The translations under genes and the position numbers were made by a program. From NCBI GenBank assembly GCA_017860375.1, contig JAGDMB010000125.1, positions 1-13,038 of the forward strand: a DNA stretch of 13,038 bases, in the 5' to 3' direction. The DNA is from Bacteroidota bacterium. GTDB taxonomy: Bacteria; Bacteroidota; Bacteroidia; Bacteroidales; UBA10428. Positions 7,115-13,038 of this stretch are shown here, in pieces; the first letter of the stretch is position 1; each line of letters starts with the position of its first letter. The notes under the pieces were generated by a model. It was not told the DNA's origin. It was given only the letters and a program-made list of their open reading frames with translations, and searched no databases.

Positions 7115-7126
7115 AAAACCGGTTTT
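7115..7126. terminator. Possible weak bidirectional terminator between rimM and the SGNH gene
   Basis: AAAACCGGTTTT is a perfect 12-bp palindrome followed by T on the plus strand and preceded by A-rich sequence, so each strand ends in a U-run. It lies between convergent stops (rimM 7104, SGNH gene 7126). A second pair, GAAGGG (7084-7089) and CCCTTC (7106-7111), could stack upstream. The palindrome has only a four-base loop and AT stems, so as an RNA hairpin it is weak. Confidence 0.3.
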
Positions 7127-8616
7127 TATTGCTTCTGCAGGGTCATTGCCTGCTCTTTCCGGGCCTCTTCAAACAGTAGGTATTCGTAAATAAATGCATT
7201 GTAAAACATCTGCCCCATAAGGACGGATCCTCTTTTGTTAAAATGGACATAGTCGGATGTAGCCAGGGGCGGATCTGCATTAACCCAGGCCGACATGGAG
7301 TTCTTGCCTCCCATTGCTTTTTGCATATCCCAGAACGCAGCCCCCCCCCTGAAAGCCGCGCTTTTAATCGCATTGATGACATTGTCAAGGTTGGGGTAGG
7401 ATTCAAATCCTTCCCCGTTCTTTACCGACATATCCGCCACGCCGATCACCAGAATAGAAGCCCCAGGACACAATTCCCTGAGGTGCAAAATCTGCCGGTA
7501 GTACCATCGTTCATAATACCGGTAATTATCGGCTATATACGGCACCACGTTGCCGCCAAACTGCAGGATAAAAAGTTTTACATTCAGTTCCTTATACATC
7601 TCCTTCAAAAGGTGCGGATCGATGGAAGTAAAGATCAAGCCCGCGCAACCCCTCAGAGGGATGTTATCCACCGCTATTCCCGAGGTGTTGTCGAGTGCCA
7701 GCCCATAGATTTCGGGGCTTTCTGTGTACCTGAACTGCACCATCAGATCGCTTACCGGTTCATCAAATGTCCAGCGGATCACCTTAAAGTCCTTTGAGGG
7801 CGGTATTATGGCAGCATCTATCCGCTGCCCTTTTTCGAAAACCTCATTGATAAAAGGTTCGGAATTATAGCCATAGAAGATCCTGCACTGCCGGAAGTAC
7901 CGGGTATTTTCATAGGCCAATGGAGACCGGTTGAATTTTATCCAGCCGATCTGTGAGTCTGTACCGGAGAGGATGGTATCGGACTGAAGCATACAAAAGG
8001 AGGCCAGGGCTCCGAACCTTTCGTGTTCTATCCGGTTGTCAGGGGGACCATATACCAGGTAACGGTCCCAGTTATCCGAATTCTGCTGAAGCAGGGAGAG
8101 GCTGTTAGGATATAATTGGGTAGCCGGCACCAGGCCAATTCCGGATCCGCCGAAACGCGACTGAAGCTTGTTGCGGATAAGGGAAGTCATGCGATCCCCT
8201 TCAATCTGGGAATCGCCGTAATGCATGATCCTAACCAGCTGCTGTGAATTCGGCAAACCGCTTAAGGCCCGGAACACCGGGAAAAGGACCGTGCTGTCAT
8301 CCGGAGGATATTCAATACGCGTTATGATTTTTTTCAGGCTGTCGGCATCGAGCGGCAGGGAATCGGTAATCAAGGATTTTCTTTTATCAAGGACAAGTTC
8401 GGAAATAACGGAATCCGTAAGCAGTTCCTGTTCCTTAAGTAAACCCTGAATATCAACTTTTGCCGTATCAGGCGGTGTAAAAATATCATCCGCGGTATAA
8501 AAACGAAACCTGATATTCCCGGGGAGCCGTATCCCCTTATCTGGAAAATAAAGCGTCAGGGCAAACAGAACGATAAAAACCGATAGAAAAAACAAAAGTA
8601 TTTTAAATGGCTTCAT
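7126..8616 (-). CDS. Membrane-anchored SGNH/GDSL-family hydrolase
   Basis: A 496-residue protein with an N-terminal membrane anchor or uncleaved signal (about 6-23) and a periplasmic body. It shows the SGNH blocks: block I MHYGDSQIEG (131-140, nucleophile S136), block III LQFGGN (351-356, N356) and block V SDYVHFNKRG (454-463, D455 and H458). Residues 190-330 form an inserted beta-rich segment. Family members are esterases or O-acetyl transferases/esterases on lipids, polysaccharide or peptidoglycan; the position after a lytic transglycosylase makes a cell-wall or exopolysaccharide acetyl group a reasonable guess, not shown. The ATG at 8616 gives the anchor. It is the last gene of the par operon, 17 bp after the transglycosylase stop. 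Codons 423-426 contain a run of nine G (plus-strand C-run 7341-7349). Confidence 0.82.
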   Translation of the reverse strand: MKPFKILLFFLSVFIVLFALTLYFPDKGIRLPGNIRFRFYTADDIFTPPDTAKVDIQGLLKEQELLTDSVISELVLDKRKSLITDSLPLDADSLKKIITRIEYPPDDSTVLFPVFRALSGLPNSQQLVRIMHYGDSQIEGDRMTSLIRNKLQSRFGGSGIGLVPATQLYPNSLSLLQQNSDNWDRYLVYGPPDNRIEHERFGALASFCMLQSDTILSGTDSQIGWIKFNRSPLAYENTRYFRQCRIFYGYNSEPFINEVFEKGQRIDAAIIPPSKDFKVIRWTFDEPVSDLMVQFRYTESPEIYGLALDNTSGIAVDNIPLRGCAGLIFTSIDPHLLKEMYKELNVKLFILQFGGNVVPYIADNYRYYERWYYRQILHLRELCPGASILVIGVADMSVKNGEGFESYPNLDNVINAIKSAAFRGGAAFWDMQKAMGGKNSMSAWVNADPPLATSDYVHFNKRGSVLMGQMFYNAFIYEYLLFEEARKEQAMTLQKQ

Positions 8617-8633
8617 CGGCGGAGAGCCTGTTG

Positions 8634-10220
8634 TTATTTCATCCTGATTTTAAGTTTCTGACCGGGTTGTATTTTGTCTGCATAATTCAAATTGTTGAGT
8701 TTCATGATATCACTCTCACTGACACCCGGATAGTCCCTGGCTATTTCCCACAAGGTATCGCCCTGCTTCACGGTATAGTAAACATAATTGTCGCTGTAAC
8801 CCTCCTTTTGGTTCGGGAGCTGGCTGGTCTTAGAGGGGGAAGAAACAGGGGAAGCAGTTTTACCGATGGTATTTTGTTTTTCGGCAAACGACATTTTATT
8901 CAGACCTTCATATTTCCCGACTTTGTTTTTGGGTACATAAACCGTAAGCTTTTGTCCTGCCCTGATGGTATTATTCCGCAGGTTATTCCAGTATTTCAGG
9001 TCAGAAAGCCTTACATGATACCATTCGGCGATGAAGCCGAGGTTATCCCCTGATTTAACCGTATAGACAAGTTTGGCATAATTTTCGGGAGGGGGATCGT
9101 CTCTGTATTTCGAATCACTGGAAGTCGGAGTGATTGTGATCTTTTCGGGATTAAAGAAAACAGAATCCTTGTAATGGTACACCAGATTTTCCTTTTCGAT
9201 AAACCGGAAGGTTTGTTCCATGGGAAGCCTCAGGGAATAGGGTTTATCACGGGCCGGAATAACATCAGTCCGGTATTGGGGATTCATATCGCGCAGCAAT
9301 TGAAGGGGTATGCCCAGCACCTCAGAGACCTGACCGAGGTGAAGATTCTGCGTGACCATGATGGTGTCATTGGCGAGCGGCAACTGTATCGGATACGGTT
9401 TCAGGTTATGTTCCTTATAATAATTCATTACGTAGGTGGCGGCAATATAAGCCGGTATATATCCGCGTGTTTCCCTGGGAAGATAATAATAGATATCCCA
9501 GTAATTTCTTTTTCCGCCCGAGCGTTTGATGGCCTTGTTCACATTGCCGGGTCCGCAATTGTATGCAGCAATTACCAGTGTCCAGTCTTTGTATACCCCG
9601 TACAGGCTTTTCATGAAACGGGCGGCTGCATGGGTTGACTTAATGGGATCACGCCGCTCATCCACCAGTGAATTGATGGAAAGACCATACAATTTCCCCG
9701 TGCCGTACATGAACTGCCACAGGCCTACCGCCCTGGCCCTTGAATACGCCCTGGGATTCAGGGCCGATTCGATGATGGACAGGTATTTCAATTCTACGGG
9801 GAGTCCATAATAATCGAGGATATCATCAAAAATCGGGAAGTAGTATTGCGAAAGACCCAGCATAACCTCAACCTGGCTTCTCCGCTTATTGGCATATACT
9901 TCGATGTATCGGCGGACAAGTGAATTATACGACAACTCCACCGCGGAGGGAATGGCGGCAAGACGGCTGATAAAAACAGAATCGGGAAAATCGGGAATGG
10001 TGCTGTCGGGTTCAGTTGTCCAGAATTCCGGATCGCTTGCCAATGCCTGGTTGATATAATAGAGATTCAGAAGGCTGTCGAGATTGGCGTCAAAATTCAG
10101 CTCCACCATCATGGAATCATCGAGAGAGTAATTTATCGTATCTTGCTGAACCGGCGATGCAAAAATTTCCATCGCGGGAACAAAAAACAAAAGTGCAAAA
10201 AATAAGTTCTTCATTCTCAT
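8634..10220 (-). CDS. mltD: LysM-containing membrane-bound lytic murein transglycosylase (MltD-like)
   Basis: Cleaves the MurNAc-GlcNAc glycosidic bond of peptidoglycan, giving 1,6-anhydro ends. The 528-residue protein has a signal peptide (about 1-21, cut near IFA-SP), a helical lead-in, and a family 1 SLT-type lysozyme-like domain (about 120-270). That domain shows LKYLSIIESALNPRAYS with catalytic E151, ARAVGLWQFMYGTGKLYGL and AAYNCGPGNV (218-227). Two LysM peptidoglycan-binding domains follow (about 385-429 and 480-526), the second at the extreme C-terminus. There is no lipobox Cys, so it is probably periplasmic and not a lipoprotein. The ATG at 10220 (or the next at 10214) gives a clean signal peptide; an upstream in-frame TTG at 10265 would overlap the previous gene. 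It is fourth in the par operon. Confidence 0.93.
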   Translation of the reverse strand: MRMKNLFFALLFFVPAMEIFASPVQQDTINYSLDDSMMVELNFDANLDSLLNLYYINQALASDPEFWTTEPDSTIPDFPDSVFISRLAAIPSAVELSYNSLVRRYIEVYANKRRSQVEVMLGLSQYYFPIFDDILDYYGLPVELKYLSIIESALNPRAYSRARAVGLWQFMYGTGKLYGLSINSLVDERRDPIKSTHAAARFMKSLYGVYKDWTLVIAAYNCGPGNVNKAIKRSGGKRNYWDIYYYLPRETRGYIPAYIAATYVMNYYKEHNLKPYPIQLPLANDTIMVTQNLHLGQVSEVLGIPLQLLRDMNPQYRTDVIPARDKPYSLRLPMEQTFRFIEKENLVYHYKDSVFFNPEKITITPTSSDSKYRDDPPPENYAKLVYTVKSGDNLGFIAEWYHVRLSDLKYWNNLRNNTIRAGQKLTVYVPKNKVGKYEGLNKMSFAEKQNTIGKTASPVSSPSKTSQLPNQKEGYSDNYVYYTVKQGDTLWEIARDYPGVSESDIMKLNNLNYADKIQPGQKLKIRMK

Positions 10221-10254
10221 ATAAATAGGAACAATGTTCGGTGGGTAAAGATAA

Positions 10255-10848
10255 CTAAAAACCAATACGAATTTTCAGGCCGAAGGTGGCGGCAAGGTCA
10301 AAGTTATCAACAATGGCAGGCTCTATGTGCATGGTAAGATCGTCGGATATGTCAAATCGTGTAAAATAAGCATCCACCATGGCATCTACAATATTCAGCA
10401 GGTACACACCTATAAGGCCAAAGAGGCTGATATCGCGGTAGCGGCGATAATAATCACGACCCAAGGGCAACTGGTCATACGTTCTCGGGTATCCGTCGAT
10501 AATGTATATTTCATTTATATCTCCTGCGTCATAGGCTTCCCTGTATTGCAGATATTTAGACTGATTGTACTGGAAGGCATACACAAGAGCTCCCCCGGCT
10601 CCGTATATCAGGGGAACTTTCCAGTATTTCCCGTTGTATACCTGGCCAAGGCCGGGCAACAATGCCGAGGAGATTGTGGCAGTTCTGGGGTTGTGCTTTT
10701 TAACGTGGAGGGAATCACTGACGACACTGCTCTCCTGCGCGGTACACCATTTACCGCAAAGAAAGGAAAAGACGAACAGCAGGAATAGTAAAATCCCTTT
10801 TTTCCGGCTCACGCTGAAATCAGTTTTTCTGAAAAACGCGTTCCGCAA
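10255..10848 (-). CDS. DUF5683-family membrane protein
   Basis: A 197-residue Bacteroidota-specific protein of unknown function. It has an N-terminal signal or membrane segment (about 18-38, ending CTAQ), the hallmark LLPGLGQVYNGKYWKVPLIYG (63-83), a following hydrophobic stretch to about 94, and another at 139-160. The C-terminal part looks beta-rich, ending in FGLKIRIGF as in small outer-membrane or periplasmic proteins. There is no ATG near the start. TTG at 10848 is taken because it begins five bases after the parB stop and has an A-rich upstream region. GTG at 10812 is a real alternative and would leave a more standard signal peptide (MSRKKGILLF). DUF5683 genes commonly sit beside parB in this phylum, which supports the assignment. 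Confidence 0.82.
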   Translation of the reverse strand: MRNAFFRKTDFSVSRKKGILLFLLFVFSFLCGKWCTAQESSVVSDSLHVKKHNPRTATISSALLPGLGQVYNGKYWKVPLIYGAGGALVYAFQYNQSKYLQYREAYDAGDINEIYIIDGYPRTYDQLPLGRDYYRRYRDISLFGLIGVYLLNIVDAMVDAYFTRFDISDDLTMHIEPAIVDNFDLAATFGLKIRIGF

Positions 10849-10853
10849 TAGGT

Positions 10854-11744
10854 TTATTGTTTTAATCGGTCAAAGATACCGATTATTCTTTCCAGTTCAT
10901 CATCGGACCCGAAGGAGATTATAATTTTTCCGGATCCTTTGGCGTTCCTTTTCAGATCAACTCCGGTCTGGAAAAAACCGGCAAGATGGTTCTTCAGCGT
11001 CTCGTAGTTTTTTGCATAATCGTCGGCAACTGTTTTCCGGACCGGTTCTTCCGGCACTTCTTTTTGTGCTTTTTGCGACAGTTCTTCCGTGGTTCGTACG
11101 GATAGTTCTTCGTCGATTATCCTGTAGTAGAGTTTCAATTGCGCCATGTCATCTTCAATGCCGATCAGTGCCCGCGCGTGGCCCATGCTGATTTTCTCAC
11201 TTCGGATCCCCAGCTGAATTTCAGCCGGAAGCCGGAGAAGCCTCATGTAATTTGAAACGGTAGCCCGTTTCTTACCCACACGCTGACTAAGGGATTCCTG
11301 GGTAAGTTCACACTCATCCACCAGGCGCTGGAAAGTTAATGCAATCTCAATGGCGTTCAGGTCCTCGCGCTGAATATTCTCCACAAGGGCCATTTCGAGC
11401 ATTCCCTGGTCATTGGCCTTGCGGACAAAAGCCGGTATGGAAGTGAGCTCCGCTATTCTTGCGGCCCGTAAACGACGTTCACCGGTAATCAGCTGATACC
11501 TGCCGTTTTCTGTTTCGCGGACGGTAATGGGCTGTATAACTCCGATCGACCTTATGGAAACGGCAAGTTCCTCAAGCGATTCTTCATCAAAGTGCGCACG
11601 GGGCTGAAAAGGGTTTGTATCAATTTTTTCAAGGGGTATCTCGATTCCCCCTGTGATCGTTTCTTTCACATCAACCTGGGACTCCGGATCCTCAATAAGG
11701 GCGCCCAAACCTCTTCCTAAAACACTTTTTTTTACCATATCCAT
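10854..11744 (-). CDS. parB: ParB/Spo0J chromosome-partitioning protein
   Basis: CTP-dependent DNA clamp that loads at parS, spreads, and stimulates the ParA ATPase to segregate origins. The 296-residue protein has NPFQPR (44-49), the CTP-binding GERRLRA (88-94), ENIQREDL (122-129), a helix-turn-helix that recognises parS (about 148-170, LTQESLSQRVGKKRATVSNYM), and SMGHARAL (186-193). The C-terminal dimerisation region follows a Glu/Lys-rich linker. The N-terminal KKSVLGRGLGALI is the usual ParA-stimulating start. ATG at 11744 lies four bases after the parA stop; a second ATG at 11738 is possible. Length is typical. It is translationally close to both neighbours. Confidence 0.97.
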   Translation of the reverse strand: MDMVKKSVLGRGLGALIEDPESQVDVKETITGGIEIPLEKIDTNPFQPRAHFDEESLEELAVSIRSIGVIQPITVRETENGRYQLITGERRLRAARIAELTSIPAFVRKANDQGMLEMALVENIQREDLNAIEIALTFQRLVDECELTQESLSQRVGKKRATVSNYMRLLRLPAEIQLGIRSEKISMGHARALIGIEDDMAQLKLYYRIIDEELSVRTTEELSQKAQKEVPEEPVRKTVADDYAKNYETLKNHLAGFFQTGVDLKRNAKGSGKIIISFGSDDELERIIGIFDRLKQ

Positions 11745-11748
11745 AGCA

Positions 11749-12555
11749 TTAGTCGATATTTTTGGCAGTTTCGGGAATCCTGGTGTCCCCGTTTTTCTGC
11801 AACAATTCCCTGGCCAGGTTAAGGTAATTCAGGGATCCCCTCGATTCGGCATCATACAATATCACGGGCTTCCCGAAACTGGGGGCTTCACTGATTTTGA
11901 TATTACGCTGAATAATGGTTTCAAAAACCATCTGCTGAAAATGCTTTTTTACTTCTTCCACCACCTGATTTGAAAGCCGCAGGCGTGAATCGTACATGGT
12001 AAGCAGGAAACCTTCAATATCCAGGCCGGTATTGAGCCGGTTCTGTATTATTTTGATCGTATTGAGCAGTTTACCAAGTCCTTCGAGGGCAAAATATTCA
12101 CATTGCACGGGAATGAGGACAGAATGCGCGGCCGTAAGCGCATTCACGGTAATCAAACCAAGGGAAGGCGAACAATCAATCAACAAATAATCGTATTTCC
12201 GTTCACTCTCGATTTTTTCAATGACTCCTTTCAACATTTTCTCACGGTTCGGCATGTTGAGCATCTCAATTTCCGCACCCACCAGATCGATATGCGAGGG
12301 GAGCAGATCCAGTCCCTCAATTTCACTCGAGAGTATGATGCTGTTTGGATTGTTTTCATCAATTAAACATTCGTATAGACTGGTTTTGATATTTTTGACA
12401 TCAAATCCACTGCCCGATGTCGCATTGGCCTGCGGATCTGCGTCAATCAACAGCACTTTTTTCTCAAGCACAGCAAGACTTGCAGCAAGGTTAATGGCAG
12501 TGGTGGTTTTACCCACTCCGCCTTTTTGATTTGCAATGGCAATGACTTTTCCCAT
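11749..12555 (-). CDS. parA: ParA/Soj chromosome-partitioning ATPase
   Basis: Deviant-Walker ATPase that binds nonspecific DNA as an ATP dimer and is driven off by ParB, moving the origin region. The 268-residue protein has the deviant Walker A KGGVGKTT (11-18), Walker A' LLIDADPQANAT (35-46), Walker B YLLIDCSPSLG (123-133) and the NALTAAHSVLIPVQCEYFALEGL segment (138-160). There is no N-terminal helix-turn-helix, so it is the short chromosomal (Soj-type) form and not a plasmid type Ia ParA. The ATG at 12555 is fixed by MGKVIAIANQ. It is first in the operon, with a TACTTTTG box 48 bp upstream and a small stem-loop in the leader. Confidence 0.97.
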   Translation of the reverse strand: MGKVIAIANQKGGVGKTTTAINLAASLAVLEKKVLLIDADPQANATSGSGFDVKNIKTSLYECLIDENNPNSIILSSEIEGLDLLPSHIDLVGAEIEMLNMPNREKMLKGVIEKIESERKYDYLLIDCSPSLGLITVNALTAAHSVLIPVQCEYFALEGLGKLLNTIKIIQNRLNTGLDIEGFLLTMYDSRLRLSNQVVEEVKKHFQQMVFETIIQRNIKISEAPSFGKPVILYDAESRGSLNYLNLARELLQKNGDTRIPETAKNID

Positions 12556-12583
12556 GTATTGTCGTTTCAGATTATTTTACTGC

Positions 12584-12599
12584 CCGTCTTTGCGGACGG
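12584..12599 (-). promoter_or_regulatory. Small stem-loop in the parA leader
   Basis: CCGTC (12584-12588) and GACGG (12595-12599) form a perfect 5-bp GC-rich stem with a six-base loop, between the -7 box and the parA ATG. It would lie in the 5' untranslated region, or overlap the transcription start. It is short enough to be chance. Confidence 0.3.
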
Positions 12600-12602
12600 T
12601 TC

Positions 12603-12610
12603 CAAAAGTA
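12603..12610 (-). promoter_or_regulatory. -7 promoter box (TACTTTTG) for the par operon
   Basis: On the minus strand TACTTTTG fits TAnnTTTG exactly, 47 bp before the parA ATG, and is identical to the rpsT box. A TTTG (12624-12627) lies 13 bp further upstream, closer than a standard -33, so the -33 assignment is uncertain. Confidence 0.6.
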
Positions 12611-12649
12611 CTACTAATAAATCCAAAGCATTTTTTTTGAACAATCCGT

Positions 12650-12762
12650 TTTGTAAACAAATTTTTTACAGTTATGAACAAGTTATCAACAAGAGTAAAT
12701 AACGGCATGGTTGTTAATAACATATAATAACATTCTCATTGTCTGAATTATAACTATTAACA
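12650..12762. other. AT-rich segment with DnaA-box-like 9-mers (possible origin region)
   Basis: The 289-bp gap upstream of parA holds no gene. It contains TTATGAACA (12672-12680) and TTATCAACA (12683-12691), two and one mismatches from the DnaA box TTATCCACA, starting exactly 11 bp apart on the same strand. TGTTAATAA (12712-12720, reverse orientation) and CTATTAACA (12754-12762) are weaker. A palindrome TTTGTAAACAAA lies at 12650-12661, and the surroundings are AT-rich like an unwinding element. Chromosomal parAB is often near the origin. No dnaA gene is in the window and such 9-mers occur by chance in AT-rich DNA, so this is a hypothesis. Confidence 0.3.
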
Positions 12763-12844
12763 ATGCCTTCTGACAAAAGGTTGATAGCGTGGTATTTTTT
12801 GCCTTATCCGTTCCTGAAACCGGTTAATAAAACCAAGGTGTCTT

Positions 12845-13038
12845 TTACAGTGCCGGTGTGATCTCAAGTTCATACAATACAGGCCAGTATTTACCGGTAA
12901 CATAAATATGTCCGTTCTGCGGATTGTAGGCAATCCCGTTCAGTACCTTGTTGGAATCCCCTTTACAGGAAGGCGGTATCAATTCTTCCAGATCGATCTG
13001 TCCCGTTATCTTCCCGCTATCAGGGTCGATAATGACAA
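12845..13038 (-). CDS. Glutamine cyclotransferase, C-terminal fragment (5' end beyond window)
   Basis: Only the last 64 codons are present. They read IDPDSGKITGQIDL, a CKGDSNKVLNGIAYNP segment, then GHIYVTGKYWPVLYELEI and a stop at 12845-12847. This matches the final blades of the beta-propeller glutaminyl-peptide cyclotransferase family (plant/bacterial type), in which NGIAY-P and F/YVTGK-WP are hallmark motifs. These enzymes convert N-terminal glutamine to pyroglutamate; Bacteroidota versions are usually exported, which cannot be checked without the N-terminus. The gene is on the same strand as parA, with 289 bp between them, so it is probably a separate unit. Confidence 0.85.
   Translation of the reverse strand, partial: VIIDPDSGKITGQIDLEELIPPSCKGDSNKVLNGIAYNPQNGHIYVTGKYWPVLYELEITPAL

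Noticed and set aside
12556..12844. A parS site near parAB
   Set aside because: I looked for the TGTTTCACGTGAAACA-type palindrome here and by eye elsewhere and found none; only a lone GTTTCA-like half occurs near 12564.
12770..12844. Terminator after the glutamine cyclotransferase gene
   Set aside because: GGTT-TTATT-AACC on the minus strand is only four strong pairs and lacks a following U-run.
1..13038. CRISPR array, tRNA or rRNA gene, insertion sequence, prophage or toxin-antitoxin module
   Set aside because: No regularly spaced repeats, cloverleaf, transposase or integrase motifs, or phage-type genes were seen; the only direct repeats are those between sppA and lpxK and in the S16 tail.

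Overview
The window looks like ordinary chromosomal sequence from a member of the Bacteroidota, probably Bacteroidales or a close relative. Three things point there. Several gene starts are preceded by the TAnnTTTG -7 box typical of the phylum, with little sign of Shine-Dalgarno pairing. A DUF5683 membrane protein directly follows parB. Ribosomal protein S16 carries a long acidic/basic C-terminal tail. LpxK implies a Gram-negative outer membrane with lipid A. I see no phage, insertion sequence, CRISPR array, tRNA, rRNA or toxin-antitoxin module.

Layout: (1) Positions 1-2705, minus strand: the 5' part of lpxK (cut by the window edge) and sppA. The 182-bp gap between them holds an imperfect ~59-bp tandem duplication. 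(2) 2785-3312, plus strand: folK, divergent from sppA. (3) 3357-4996, minus strand: radC followed by a GNAT/FemAB-like gene of unknown function. (4) 5046-5350, minus strand: rpsT with a strong rho-independent terminator. (5) 5521-7104, plus strand: rpsP and rimM, divergent from rpsT. The S16 protein has a tail of about 225 residues built partly from 14-residue repeats. (6) 7126-12555, minus strand: a tightly packed run parA, parB, DUF5683, LysM lytic transglycosylase (mltD-like) and SGNH hydrolase, with gaps of 4, 5, 34 and 17 bp. (7) 12556-12844: an AT-rich gap with the parA promoter and a cluster of DnaA-box-like 9-mers. (8) 12845-13038, minus strand: the C-terminal end of a glutamine cyclotransferase.

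Functionally the window mixes envelope maintenance (LpxK, SppA, transglycosylase, SGNH hydrolase), chromosome segregation (ParA, ParB, perhaps a nearby origin), translation (S20, S16, RimM), folate synthesis (FolK) and a RadC-family protein. The par operon puts segregation and cell-wall remodelling on one probable transcript.

I did not find a convincing new multi-gene system. The items most worth checking are the tandem repeats between sppA and lpxK (with an overlapping 29-codon ORF), the S16 tail repeats, a 9-G tract inside the SGNH hydrolase gene, a perfect inverted repeat in the radC leader, and the possible origin next to parA.
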